Below are positions 35,762-43,618 of a DNA stretch of 43,618 nucleotides, in pieces. The notes below the pieces were generated by a model. The model was not told the DNA's origin, searched no databases, and saw nothing but the letters and a program-made list of their open reading frames with translations. The DNA comes from Rhodospirillales bacterium (lineage in GTDB: Bacteria > Pseudomonadota > Alphaproteobacteria > Bin95). Position 1 is the first letter of the stretch. Each line of letters opens with the position of its first letter. Location: assembly GCA_008081395.1 (NCBI GenBank), contig VMCJ01000082.1, forward strand, positions 1-43,618. Direction: 5' to 3'. The position numbers and the translations under genes were made by a program.

Positions 35762-36688
35762 TTGAGTTGGAAACCTGAGTGGGTCGAACGACAACAGCCC
35801 CTAGATAACGAGGTTTTTCTCGATCATGTGGGCTGGTTTGTTGAAGACTTAGAAAAGGCGTCTTCTAGACTCAAGAATTTGGGTTTTCATGTTACCCGAG
35901 AGAATGTCCACATGAACCGTCAACCTGATGGGAGCTCTTTACCATCTGGGACGGTCAATAGGTTGATAACCCCAGCACTAGGATATCTAGAGTTTCTTGG
36001 TAGCAGGGGAGATACCGCCTTAGCCAAACAACACAAAGCACAGCTCTCCCGATACGAGGGGCTCCACCTCATGGCTTTCGCTGCCCCCAATGTTCCTGCC
36101 GAGGCACCTCGGTTAACAGAAGAGGGGTTTGAGCCACTTAAACCTGTAGATATGCGTCGAATGACGCTTACAGCCCGTGGCTCAGAAGAAGAGGCACGTT
36201 TTAGCGTTTTACGGGTGCCGCCCGAGGTTATGCCAGAGGGCCGTATTCAGTGGTGTGGACATTTCACTCCTGAGCTTGTCTGGGAGCCAGGTGAAACTGA
36301 CCAGACAAACGCTATAGATGCGTTGTCAGGGGTGCTTTGGGTAGTTGAGGATTTAGAAGAAGCAACTGAGCGGTTTGCAAAATTTCTTCGTAAACCGAGC
36401 GCGCTTATCGATGAGGGCATTGCATTCATAGCATTGGAACGAGGAGTATTAGTTTTGGCAACGGACCTAGCTTGTTCCAAGGTCCTTCCAAATTTTGGAA
36501 ACGTTAAGCCTCCATATGGGGCAGCAGTTATGCTTAGGTCTCGAGACATTGCGAAAACAGAAAAAGTTTTTCAATCAACAGGCGTTACATACGATAAGCG
36601 TGATGGACGTTTGTTTTTATCGCCTAATGAGGCTTTAGGTAGTTTTATGATTATTCATCCCGCGGATTTAGCTCCAGTATCTCTCTAG
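35762..36688 (+). CDS. VOC-superfamily glyoxalase-like protein
   Basis: This 308-residue protein starts at a TTG with GGGAG 9 nt upstream; the first ATG downstream would remove the first conserved strand. It has two VOC-type halves: EVFLDHVGWFVEDLEKASSRL with YLEFLGSRGD, and later GVLWVVEDLEEATERFAKFL. The glyoxalase-like fold is supported, but function is unknown. Its TAG shares the CTAG tetramer with the stop of the convergent folC gene, giving a 4-bp overlap and no intergenic space. It is probably coupled with the TauD-type gene. Confidence 0.82.
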   Translation: MSWKPEWVERQQPLDNEVFLDHVGWFVEDLEKASSRLKNLGFHVTRENVHMNRQPDGSSLPSGTVNRLITPALGYLEFLGSRGDTALAKQHKAQLSRYEGLHLMAFAAPNVPAEAPRLTEEGFEPLKPVDMRRMTLTARGSEEEARFSVLRVPPEVMPEGRIQWCGHFTPELVWEPGETDQTNAIDALSGVLWVVEDLEEATERFAKFLRKPSALIDEGIAFIALERGVLVLATDLACSKVLPNFGNVKPPYGAAVMLRSRDIAKTEKVFQSTGVTYDKRDGRLFLSPNEALGSFMIIHPADLAPVSL

Positions 36689-37983
36689 GAATTTTTAGAA
36701 AGTACCAAGCCGGCCAAATAAAGGGACCCACAAATCAGAACAGGGTTTTCTTCGTTTTTAGAAATATCCTCTACCGCCGCTTCCAGTGATTTATAGGCCA
36801 TAGCGTCTATTCCTATATTACGGGCCTTTGCAGCGAGAGCTTCCGCCTCAAATGCTCCCTCGTTGTTTGGAATTGGAACACAAGCTGCCTTTTGAATCGC
36901 AGGGTTCAGACGACGCAGATAACTATCAGCATCTTTTCTCTCCATCATCCCAATAATTAGTTGAGGAGGCTTTGCCCAAGTATTTATCTCAGACGCTAGG
37001 GCCTCGGCTGCAGCAGGATTATGCCCACCATCTATCCAAAGTTTGCGTGGCGCGAGAGAAGACACCAAGGGGCCCTTAGAAAGAAGCTGCAGGCGTCCTG
37101 GCCATTCCACAGACTTCATTGCCCGATGTGCTATACTTTCTGTCAGATCAAACCCTTCTAAGTAGTTCAATGCAGCTAAAGCCAAACCAGCATTGCTATA
37201 TTGCCAGTCACCAGCCAGAGAGGGGCGTGGAAGTTGCCAATTGCACTTTTCATCCTGGAAGTGAAAGTAATTTTGGCCCGGCGTGATCTTCCAATTATTA
37301 CCTTCTATTCTGAGCTGCGTGCCGACCTTAGAAGCTTCGGAAATGATTACATTATAAACTTCAGAAGTTTGGTATGCAGAAACGGCACGGCATTTTGGTT
37401 TTAAAATTCCGGCTTTTTCCCAGGCTATTTTGGAAAGCTCGGGCCCTAGGAATTCTAGATGATCGAGTGATACCGGTGTGATTACAGACATCGCTGGAGA
37501 AGGAAAAACATTCGTCGCATCGAAACGTCCTCCAAGTCCAACCTCAACAATTGTTGCGTCTGCTGGATTGTCAGCAAAAGCCAAAAATGCGGCTGCGGTT
37601 AACATTTCAAAAAATGTTATTTGGCGGCCAGCGTTTACGCGCTCACAATGTTCTAGAATAGAGAGGAAAGCATCCTCCGTTATTGGCGCATCATTCAGGC
37701 GTACTCTTTCAGTAAAGCGAACCAAATGGGGGGATGTATACACGTTAACCGAATATCCAGCCTCATTTAATAAGGCGCGAAGAAAGGCACAGGTTGAACC
37801 TTTCCCGTTGGTGCCGGCCACATGAATTACATTCGGTAAGTCGAGGTGCGGGCATCCAAGATCCTTCAGCAAACGCTCAATTCGTTCAGTTGAGAGATCA
37901 ATTAATTTTGGATGCAGCTCAGAGAGACGCTCAACAATACGGGAGGTTGCAATCCGATCGATTGCCCTAGCTTGCTCCGTCAC
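36685..37983 (-). CDS. folC: Bifunctional folylpolyglutamate/dihydrofolate synthase
   Basis: This 432-residue Mur-ligase-family protein has the P-loop HVAGTNGKGSTCAFL, TSPHLVRFTERVRLND, EVGLGGRFDATNVF, SLDHLEFLG and WIDGGHNPAAAEAL. It adds Glu to dihydropteroate and to folates. The start is GTG and overlaps the accD stop by 4 bp (GTGA), so the two are coupled. It is the last gene of the trp-accD run and is convergent with the VOC gene. Confidence 0.95.
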   Translation of the reverse strand: MTEQARAIDRIATSRIVERLSELHPKLIDLSTERIERLLKDLGCPHLDLPNVIHVAGTNGKGSTCAFLRALLNEAGYSVNVYTSPHLVRFTERVRLNDAPITEDAFLSILEHCERVNAGRQITFFEMLTAAAFLAFADNPADATIVEVGLGGRFDATNVFPSPAMSVITPVSLDHLEFLGPELSKIAWEKAGILKPKCRAVSAYQTSEVYNVIISEASKVGTQLRIEGNNWKITPGQNYFHFQDEKCNWQLPRPSLAGDWQYSNAGLALAALNYLEGFDLTESIAHRAMKSVEWPGRLQLLSKGPLVSSLAPRKLWIDGGHNPAAAEALASEINTWAKPPQLIIGMMERKDADSYLRRLNPAIQKAACVPIPNNEGAFEAEALAAKARNIGIDAMAYKSLEAAVEDISKNEENPVLICGSLYLAGLVLSKNS

Positions 37984-38960
37984 TTTTCAGATTTAGCTCT
38001 CTTGGTAGTGCTCTCAGAAGCTGTCGATTTGTCACTAGATTCCAACTTTGCGTTTCTTACAGTTTTAGTCTTCCCAGCAGTATGAAGATTAGGGTTCATT
38101 CCCGCATCAAGGTTGGGGAACATCAGAATACTCAATACTTTGCCTAGCGCTGCCTTAAGATCGTGTCGGCTGACAACCATATCTAACATGCCGTGTTCAA
38201 GGAGGTATTCAGCTCGTTGGAAGCCTTCAGGTAAGGTCTGTCCAATGGTCTCTTTGATTACACGTTGACCTGCAAACCCTATGCCTGCGCCAGGCTCAGC
38301 AATAGAAATATCTCCTAACATTGCGAAGGATGCAGATACACCACCAGTCGTTGGGTCGGTTAGCAAGGTTACATAGGGTAATTCTGCATCTTTAAGCAGT
38401 CCTAGGGCTGCAACAGTTCGCGGCATTTGCATGAGTGAGAGAATGCCTTCTTGCATTCTGGCCCCACCTGACGCTGTTATGGCAATGAAGGCAGCATTTC
38501 GCTTCACCGCTTCTCTGGCTGCTGCAACAAAACCTGCACCGACCGCCGCGCCCATGGACCCCCCCATGAACCCAAAATCGAGCACAGCAATAACAGCTGG
38601 CACTCCCTCTATCGTGCCGTAAGCCGCCTTGAGAGCGTCGTTTTCACCACTTTTTTGTTGAGCATCTTTTAGCCGGTCTGTGTAGCGCTTTTGATCTCGA
38701 AATTTTAAAGGATCTACGGGCGTTTCTGGCAAGCGTATGTTTTCGCGGCTGCCTTCATCTAATAGTAAAGAAAAGCGTCTATCTGCGCCTATTCGCATGT
38801 GATGGCTGCAGTTGGGACATACCATTGCAGCCAGTTCCAGATCCTTATGGAAAATCATCTGGGCACAATCAGGGCACTGACGCCACAGATCTGCTGGCGC
38901 GGGCGTTCGTCTGACAAGTTGTTGAATTTTTGGACGAACGTATTTGTCGAGCCAGCTCAT
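37980..38960 (-). CDS. accD: Acetyl-CoA carboxylase carboxyltransferase subunit beta
   Basis: This 326-residue protein has the zinc ribbon CPDC...CPNC near residues 29-51, the carboxyltransferase core with TASGGARMQEGILSLMQM and TDPTTGGVSASFAMLGD, and a basic Ser/Lys-rich tail of about 35 residues beyond the core. It moves the carboxyl group to acetyl-CoA with AccA. It overlaps both trpA and folC by 4 bp. The trpA-accD-folC order is widespread in Alphaproteobacteria. Confidence 0.96.
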   Translation of the reverse strand: MSWLDKYVRPKIQQLVRRTPAPADLWRQCPDCAQMIFHKDLELAAMVCPNCSHHMRIGADRRFSLLLDEGSRENIRLPETPVDPLKFRDQKRYTDRLKDAQQKSGENDALKAAYGTIEGVPAVIAVLDFGFMGGSMGAAVGAGFVAAAREAVKRNAAFIAITASGGARMQEGILSLMQMPRTVAALGLLKDAELPYVTLLTDPTTGGVSASFAMLGDISIAEPGAGIGFAGQRVIKETIGQTLPEGFQRAEYLLEHGMLDMVVSRHDLKAALGKVLSILMFPNLDAGMNPNLHTAGKTKTVRNAKLESSDKSTASESTTKRAKSEK

Positions 38961-39778
38961 GTGTTGATCCTCACTCCATCGGCAAGATTCTTCACCAAAT
39001 GAAGTACATCGTCCACCAGGCCTGGTAGGGCTTTACCATTATCGTCAAGATTTGCGGCTACTCTTTCCACCACGGCTGATCCTACTACCGCGGCATCTGC
39101 TGTCCGGGAAACGGCACTTGCCAATTCTGGTGTTCGGATACCGAACCCTACAGCAAGTGGTAGATCGGTATGCTTGCGAAGTCTTTCTGCAGCTAATTGA
39201 ATAGAATCAATTGTTGGTGATGTAGTTCCAGTTATTCCGGCAATCGATACGTAATAAATGAAGCCTGAGGCATGTTTTAAAACTTGAGGAAGACGCTTGT
39301 CGTCAGTCGTTGGAGCTATGAGACGAACGATGTCGATACCTGCATTTTGGACAGGTACGCGAAGCTCCTCTTCTTCTTCCGGTGGAAGGTCTACAGTAAT
39401 GAGGCCATCCACTCCACTCTCGGCAGCTGCTTTGGCGAATGTCTCACAGCCCATCGAATATATTGGGTTGAAATATCCCATCAAAACAATTGGAGTGTCG
39501 TTATTGGTTCTCCGAAAATCTCGGATAATTTCTAACGTCCCCTTTAATGTAGCTCCTGCCTTTAGGGCACGTTGCCCTGCAGCCTGAATTGATGGCCCGT
39601 CCGCAGCAGGGTCAGTGAAAGGAACACCAATTTCTATTATATCGGCTCCTGCTTCAGGCAGCCCCGCGAGGATCTTTTTGAATGTATTTGGATCCGGATC
39701 ACATGACGTGAGGAATGGAATAAATCCTCCGCGGCCCTGAGTTTTAAGCTCGGCAAACCGTTTTGAGAGCCGGCTCAT
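38957..39778 (-). CDS. trpA: Tryptophan synthase alpha subunit
   Basis: This 273-residue TIM barrel has the catalytic Glu in [20 protein letters not shown] and the Asp in the same segment, [15 protein letters not shown], and the phosphate-binding VGFGIRTPE. It makes indole from indole-3-glycerol phosphate for TrpB. It overlaps trpB and accD by 4 bp each. The start ATG is clear and the length is normal. Confidence 0.97.
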   Translation of the reverse strand: MSRLSKRFAELKTQGRGGFIPFLTSCDPDPNTFKKILAGLPEAGADIIEIGVPFTDPAADGPSIQAAGQRALKAGATLKGTLEIIRDFRRTNNDTPIVLMGYFNPIYSMGCETFAKAAAESGVDGLITVDLPPEEEEELRVPVQNAGIDIVRLIAPTTDDKRLPQVLKHASGFIYYVSIAGITGTTSPTIDSIQLAAERLRKHTDLPLAVGFGIRTPELASAVSRTADAAVVGSAVVERVAANLDDNGKALPGLVDDVLHLVKNLADGVRINT

Positions 39779-40992
39779 ATTGGCATTCCTAAACGTTCAG
39801 CCACGGCAAAAACGTCCTTATCTCCTCGTCCACACATATTCATTACAACAAGTTTTTCTTTTGGCTGTTTTCCTGCCCATCGCAGAACAAAGGCTAAAGC
39901 GTGCGCTGGTTCAAGAGCCGGTATGATGCCCTCCAGTTTTGCGCAAGTTTGAAAAGCTTCTAGAGCTTCATCATCTGTAGCATTTACGTATTTAACGCGC
40001 CCTTGCTGGGCTAGCCATGAATGCTCTGGCCCTATCCCTGGGTAGTCTAAGCCAGCAGATATGGAGTGCGCTTCAACAATTTGCCCATCATCATCTTGCA
40101 ACAGATAAGTGCGGTTGCCATGGAGTACTCCTGGCGTTCCACCACCAATGGCTGCAGCATGCTCACCGGTATCCACACCTCGTCCAGCTGCTTCGACCCC
40201 AAACATCTCAACATCTTTATCGTCGAGGAAAGGGTGGAAGATACCTATGGCATTTGAACCCCCACCTATACAGGCGATCAGTGTATCAGGAAGACGACCT
40301 TCAGCAGCCATAATTTGTTCGCGCGTCTCGCGGCCAATTACGGATTGAAAATCTCTTACCATTTCAGGGTAAGGATGAGGGCCGGCAGCCGTTCCAATGA
40401 CGTAGTATGTGTCGTGCACGTGAGCCACCCAATCACGCAGCCCTTCGTTCATTGCATCTTTTAAGGTCTGTGAACCGGACGTTACTGGACGAACTTCCGC
40501 GCCAAGAAGTTTCATCCGTGCAACGTTAGGAGCCTGCCTCTCAACATCCGTAGCACCCATGTAGATCACGCAGGGAATGTCAAAGAGAGCACAGAAAGTT
40601 GCTGTTGCAACCCCGTGCTGGCCGGCTCCGGTTTCTGCAATAATACGGGTTTTACCCATGCGTTTAGCTAACAAAACCTGGCCCAGGACATTATTGGCCT
40701 TATGGCTTCCGGTATGGTTTAGCTCATCGCGTTTAAAATAAATTTTTGCTCCGCCGAGATGCTCGGTGAGTCGTTCGGCAAAGTACAGAGGACTTGGTCG
40801 GCCCACATAGTGCGCAAGGTAATAGTCCATAAGGCGCAAGAATTCAGGGTCCTTGCGCGCATCATGGTACGCCTGCTCCACCTCTAAGATAAGAGGCATT
40901 AAAGTTTCGGCAACATAGCGCCCACCGAAAAGGCCAAACCGGCCGGTTTCGTCCGGGCCAGCGCGAAAAGAATTTAGGCCGTCGGGGCTCAT
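39775..40992 (-). CDS. trpB: Tryptophan synthase beta subunit
   Basis: The track starts at a TTG at 41061, but family members begin near [19 protein letters not shown], so I use the ATG at 40992 (405 residues). The PLP Lys is in [10 protein letters not shown], with the Glu in [11 protein letters not shown] and the phosphate-binding GGGSNAIG. It condenses indole and serine to tryptophan. It overlaps trpA by 4 bp. No strong ribosome site is seen at either start, so the start has some doubt. Confidence 0.94.
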   Translation of the reverse strand: MSPDGLNSFRAGPDETGRFGLFGGRYVAETLMPLILEVEQAYHDARKDPEFLRLMDYYLAHYVGRPSPLYFAERLTEHLGGAKIYFKRDELNHTGSHKANNVLGQVLLAKRMGKTRIIAETGAGQHGVATATFCALFDIPCVIYMGATDVERQAPNVARMKLLGAEVRPVTSGSQTLKDAMNEGLRDWVAHVHDTYYVIGTAAGPHPYPEMVRDFQSVIGRETREQIMAAEGRLPDTLIACIGGGSNAIGIFHPFLDDKDVEMFGVEAAGRGVDTGEHAAAIGGGTPGVLHGNRTYLLQDDDGQIVEAHSISAGLDYPGIGPEHSWLAQQGRVKYVNATDDEALEAFQTCAKLEGIIPALEPAHALAFVLRWAGKQPKEKLVVMNMCGRGDKDVFAVAERLGMPI

Positions 40993-41082
40993 CGTTTGAA
41001 TGGCTTTCAAGGTCTTGTGAAAATATGAAGGGACAATAGCGCCGAGAGCTAAGAAATCCAACTAATTTAGCTATTTATATTG

Positions 41083-41727
41083 TCAGGAATTCCGTGCGGC
41101 CCGGATAAAAGCTCGGATCATGTCTGGGTCTTTCACCCCACGCGAACTCTCAACCCCAGAGGAAACATCAACGGCGTTAGCTCCCGTCAGACGAATTGCT
41201 TCTTTTACATTATCTTGCGTTAGGCCACCTGAAAGCATCCAAGAGTTTGAAAGTTTCTGATTGGCTAGAAGGCTCCAGTCAAAGCTAATTGCATTGCCTC
41301 CCGGTAATGAATCGGGTTTCGATGGAGGTTTGGCGTCAAAAAGCAACATACCTGCTGATGTGCCCCATTTCAGAGAGCTATTTAGATCATCTGCGGTTGC
41401 TATTGGGATAGCCTTGATAATGGGTAGACCAAATTTGCGACGTATTTCGCTTGTCCGTTCAGGGGTCTCACTTCCGTGCAATTGAATTATGTCGAGCGGT
41501 ACTTTGGTTATAATTTCAGAAATTTCAAAATCAGTCGGATTAACCATCAAACCCACGCGTTTTGTTCGTCCTTCAGACGCTTTTGCCAGCTCATATGCGA
41601 TTTCCGTGGTTACAGCTCTTGGAGATGGTGGAAAAAAAACAAAACCTACATACGTTGCATCGCATTCTAGCGCTGCATCTAGGCCAGTAGGTTCGGAGAT
41701 CCCACAAATTTTAACTTCGATCTGCAT
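41083..41727 (-). CDS. trpF: Phosphoribosylanthranilate isomerase
   Basis: This 214-residue TIM barrel starts MQIEVKICGI with the catalytic Cys, then DATYVGFVFFPPSPRAV, DIIQLHGSETPE, MLLFDAKPPS with the catalytic Asp, and a late SGGLTQDNVKEAI phosphate site. It isomerises phosphoribosylanthranilate in tryptophan synthesis. GAGG lies before the ATG. It is the first trp gene of the run, 28 bp after the LapA-domain gene. Confidence 0.95.
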   Translation of the reverse strand: MQIEVKICGISEPTGLDAALECDATYVGFVFFPPSPRAVTTEIAYELAKASEGRTKRVGLMVNPTDFEISEIITKVPLDIIQLHGSETPERTSEIRRKFGLPIIKAIPIATADDLNSSLKWGTSAGMLLFDAKPPSKPDSLPGGNAISFDWSLLANQKLSNSWMLSGGLTQDNVKEAIRLTGANAVDVSSGVESSRGVKDPDMIRAFIRAARNS

Positions 41728-41755
41728 GCGGCCTCTGTTTTAGGTATTCATTTCT

Positions 41756-42091
41756 TTAGTTTGAGTTCGAATCTATTGCGGGAAGAATTTGGTGTTGTTG
41801 GGATTTCAGTTCGTCTTTCAGGCGTCCTACTTCTAAATCAGCATCACGAAGCTCACGACGGGCTTTTCGAAGTTCCTGGCGTGTTCGGCCAAACTTTATC
41901 CAAGCTCTTATCCAACCTAGCAGGAACCCCAATGCAATTGCTGTAAGGATTGGGAGGAACAACGGCATATCTATGCGCTCTTCTAGAGGCCATATGCCGA
42001 CACCTACTGTGTCTGTGTTTGCCATAGAAAAAAATACTGCGGCTACAAGAATGATCAGACGAATTAGAAAGCTAAGCGCGGGCATGATCAT
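41756..42091 (-). CDS. LapA-domain membrane protein
   Basis: The track starts at a TTG at 42103; I prefer the ATG at 42091 (111 residues), with the one at 42085 also possible. It has two membrane helices (about residues 6-24 and 44-62), the LapA-type pattern of a short periplasmic loop (ANTDTVGVGIWPLEERIDMPLFL) and a C-terminal coiled coil (RTRQELRKARRELRDADLEVGRLKDEL). LapA proteins are linked to lipopolysaccharide assembly. In many alphaproteobacteria this gene lies between ihfB and trpF; ihfB is not seen here. Confidence 0.88.
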   Translation of the reverse strand: MIMPALSFLIRLIILVAAVFFSMANTDTVGVGIWPLEERIDMPLFLPILTAIALGFLLGWIRAWIKFGRTRQELRKARRELRDADLEVGRLKDELKSQQHQILPAIDSNSN

Positions 42092-42184
42092 TGTCTCGTT
42101 CAAATGCCCACTAAAGTGGGGGATTGAGCCTGGGGTCTAAGAATAAGGTAAAGGACAAGATTTTGGAATTCTTAAGTCAGATCT

Positions 42185-43180
42185 TTAAAAGGTCTTAAAG
42201 ACATCTAACAAATCTTTCTCTGATGTCATCCCATGAGCCAAAGCTATCATTAAAAGTACTCTGGCCTTCTGCGGTGAAAGGTTGTCAGAAACCACCATTC
42301 CTTTTGGTCGAAGTCCATCAAAATGAACCACACGTCCGGAGAGAGAACGAGTTGCCTGCACGACTGCAATACCAGACTCTAAGGCTTCCCCTATTGCCTT
42401 ACGTTCTCCCGGAGTGGTCATGCCTGGGGCAAAACCAGCGACTATAATTCCCGATGGCTGTGATGCCATGAGGCCACGTATTTGAGCCCCGTCTGAGCCC
42501 GCATAACTTATTGCGATATCAACCCTAGGCAGATCAGAATTAACAGAAAATGGAGTATTTGGCGCATGAGCACGGATTGGACGTCGATAGATGGCTACTT
42601 CATCAGCATCCGCATGCCCCAGAAGACCAAAATCAGGTGTATGAAACGTTTGCAGTCGGAAGGTAGATGTTTTTGTAACTTCTCGAGCAGCATGTATTTC
42701 GTCATTTAGGCATACTAGGACCCCTAAACCTCGAGCTTGAGGTGCCGCGGCTACCCTTGCCCCATTGACGAGGTTAAGAAATGCGTCTGTTGAAAGTCCG
42801 GTAGGTGGTCTCTGTGCCCCTACGAGTACGACGGTCTTTTCAGTTTTTAGTACTAGGTTCAGAAAGTATGCTGTTTCTTCAAGAGTAGCAGTGCCGTGAG
42901 TTACCACAGCGCCAACCAAATCTGGGTCGGCAGATAAGATGTTGTCGATATGCTGGGCAAGATCAGGCCAATCGGCTGGCCCCATGGAAGTCGAGTGGAC
43001 TTGTCTGAAAGGGGCTTCACTTATATCCGCAACTTCCCTTAGAACTGGGTTCATTCTAAGCAGCTCGTCTAGCGGATATACCCGCTTAGTTCGACTGTAG
43101 GCTATGAGATCAAGTGGATCGGTTCCGTGTGACGCAATCGTTCCACCTGTCCCAATGAATGCTACCTTAGGCTTGCGCAT
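42185..43180 (-). CDS. Asparaginase-family protein
   Basis: This 331-residue protein has the type I/II asparaginase first Thr motif FIGTGGTIASHG near the N-terminus, the second motif as VVTHGTATLEETAYFL and VLVGAQRPP. In E. coli AnsB the second motif is THGTDT, with Asp 90 binding the substrate amino group; here it is Ala. A late Lys in EVTKTSTFRLQ is kept. It could act on asparagine-like substrates or something else. It is 3 bp from the end of the luciferase-like gene upstream, so it is probably cotranscribed with it. Confidence 0.88.
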   Translation of the reverse strand: MRKPKVAFIGTGGTIASHGTDPLDLIAYSRTKRVYPLDELLRMNPVLREVADISEAPFRQVHSTSMGPADWPDLAQHIDNILSADPDLVGAVVTHGTATLEETAYFLNLVLKTEKTVVLVGAQRPPTGLSTDAFLNLVNGARVAAAPQARGLGVLVCLNDEIHAAREVTKTSTFRLQTFHTPDFGLLGHADADEVAIYRRPIRAHAPNTPFSVNSDLPRVDIAISYAGSDGAQIRGLMASQPSGIIVAGFAPGMTTPGERKAIGEALESGIAVVQATRSLSGRVVHFDGLRPKGMVVSDNLSPQKARVLLMIALAHGMTSEKDLLDVFKTF

Positions 43181-43183
43181 GCG

Positions 43184-43618
43184 CTAAGCCGCAGCTTCCG
43201 CAATCACGCGCATGGCTTCTTTTGATGCTCCACCAAGTAGAATTGCCCCGACAGCGCCTGAGTTTGAAGCTTCTTTCCATACTTGAATACGGTCCTTGAT
43301 ACGATCCGGAGGACCTACCAAGCATAGTTCGTCGACTAGAGCGTCCGGAACAGCAGCCATTGCTTCTTTCCGTCGGCCACCCAGGAACGCATCCTGAATT
43401 TCAGATGCAGCGTCTGCGTAGCCGAGGCGCTTTGCGTAATCATTGTAAAAGTTTTTTTCTCGAGCTCCCATTCCACCAATATATAGCGCTAATTCAGGTC
43501 GAATTTTATCTCGACAAGCAGCAACATCATCACCCATAGCGACACGCACATATGGACAGATATCGAAATCAGCCAAGGTTTTTCCATTATTTGCTTTGGA
43601 TATTCCCTCTAAAACTGG
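43184..43618 (-). CDS. Luciferase-like (LLM) oxidoreductase, C-terminal part, cut at right edge
   Basis: The ORF track begins at a TTG at 43576, but the frame stays open to 43618 with no stop, so the true start is outside the window. The visible 144 residues show the LLM C-terminal region: LADFDICPYVRVAM, ELALYIGGMGAREKNFYNDY, LVGPPDRIKDRIQVW and GAILLGGASKEAM. The cofactor (FMN or F420) is unknown. It is followed after 3 bp by the asparaginase-family gene. Confidence 0.85.
   Translation of the reverse strand, partial: PVLEGISKANNGKTLADFDICPYVRVAMGDDVAACRDKIRPELALYIGGMGAREKNFYNDYAKRLGYADAASEIQDAFLGGRRKEAMAAVPDALVDELCLVGPPDRIKDRIQVWKEASNSGAVGAILLGGASKEAMRVIAEAAA

Noticed and set aside
41758-41775. 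tRNA-like ttcgaatc string
   Set aside because: Lies at the end of the LapA-domain gene; no acceptor stem or anticodon arm nearby.
42107-42120. Short hairpin CCCAC-TAAA-GTGGG upstream of the LapA gene
   Set aside because: Only a 5-bp stem and no T run; not enough to call a terminator.

Overview
This window looks like ordinary chromosome from an alphaproteobacterium, probably a marine, moderately AT-leaning lineage related to Rhodospirillales or SAR116-type bacteria. That placement is inferred from gene content and order. The main evidence is the lapA-trpF-trpB-trpA-accD-folC order, the ftsK-lolA and glnK-amtB neighbourhoods, a thioredoxin-TPR gene followed by a LON-domain gene, and an alphaproteobacterial-type Fur protein. 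I see no phage, insertion sequence, CRISPR array, rRNA or tRNA. Both edges cut through genes: a CobW-type GTPase on the left and a luciferase-like oxidoreductase on the right.

Layout. From 1 to 8.3 kb, everything runs on the minus strand: a Baeyer-Villiger-type flavin monooxygenase, a 2-keto-4-pentenoate-hydratase-like protein, an atypical SDR, a PimD-like acyl-CoA dehydrogenase, a tandem universal stress protein, ureidoglycolate lyase, a tartrate/D-malate-type dehydrogenase, a MaoC hydratase and the His-rich CobW GTPase. This resembles a catabolic cluster of unknown substrate. From 8.6 to 11.5 kb on the plus strand come an MBL hydrolase, a crotonase-fold protein and pgk. From 11.6 to 16.8 kb on the minus strand come glnK-amtB, behind a good sigma-54 promoter, and ftsK-lolA.

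From 16.9 to 27 kb, mostly on the plus strand, lie a UbiH-type hydroxylase, hyuA-hyuB, the oppositely oriented fur gene, the thioredoxin-TPR and LON-domain pair, a PuuD-like amidotransferase, an alpha/beta hydrolase and xthA. A CpdA-like phosphoesterase (minus) follows, then two small divergent lipoproteins of unknown function. From 29 to 33.3 kb on the plus strand are a luciferase-like oxidoreductase, glutaryl-CoA dehydrogenase, a class III CoA transferase and a crotonase-fold protein, which together suggest glutarate/lysine breakdown. They end at a strong hairpin. From 33.4 to 36.7 kb are an MFS transporter (minus) and a divergent TauD-type dioxygenase plus VOC protein (plus). From 36.7 kb to the right edge, all minus, are a luciferase-like protein, an asparaginase-family protein, a LapA-domain protein, trpF, trpB, trpA, accD and folC. 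Several genes in that last run overlap by 4 bp.

No single element stands out as a clearly new defence or mobile system. The most interesting points are the unassigned 1-8.3 kb catabolic cluster, several enzymes that lack the usual catalytic residue of their family (SDR Tyr, both crotonases' Glu pair, the acyl-CoA dehydrogenase base, the asparaginase Asp), the divergent lipoprotein pair, and the sigma-54 promoter of glnK-amtB.
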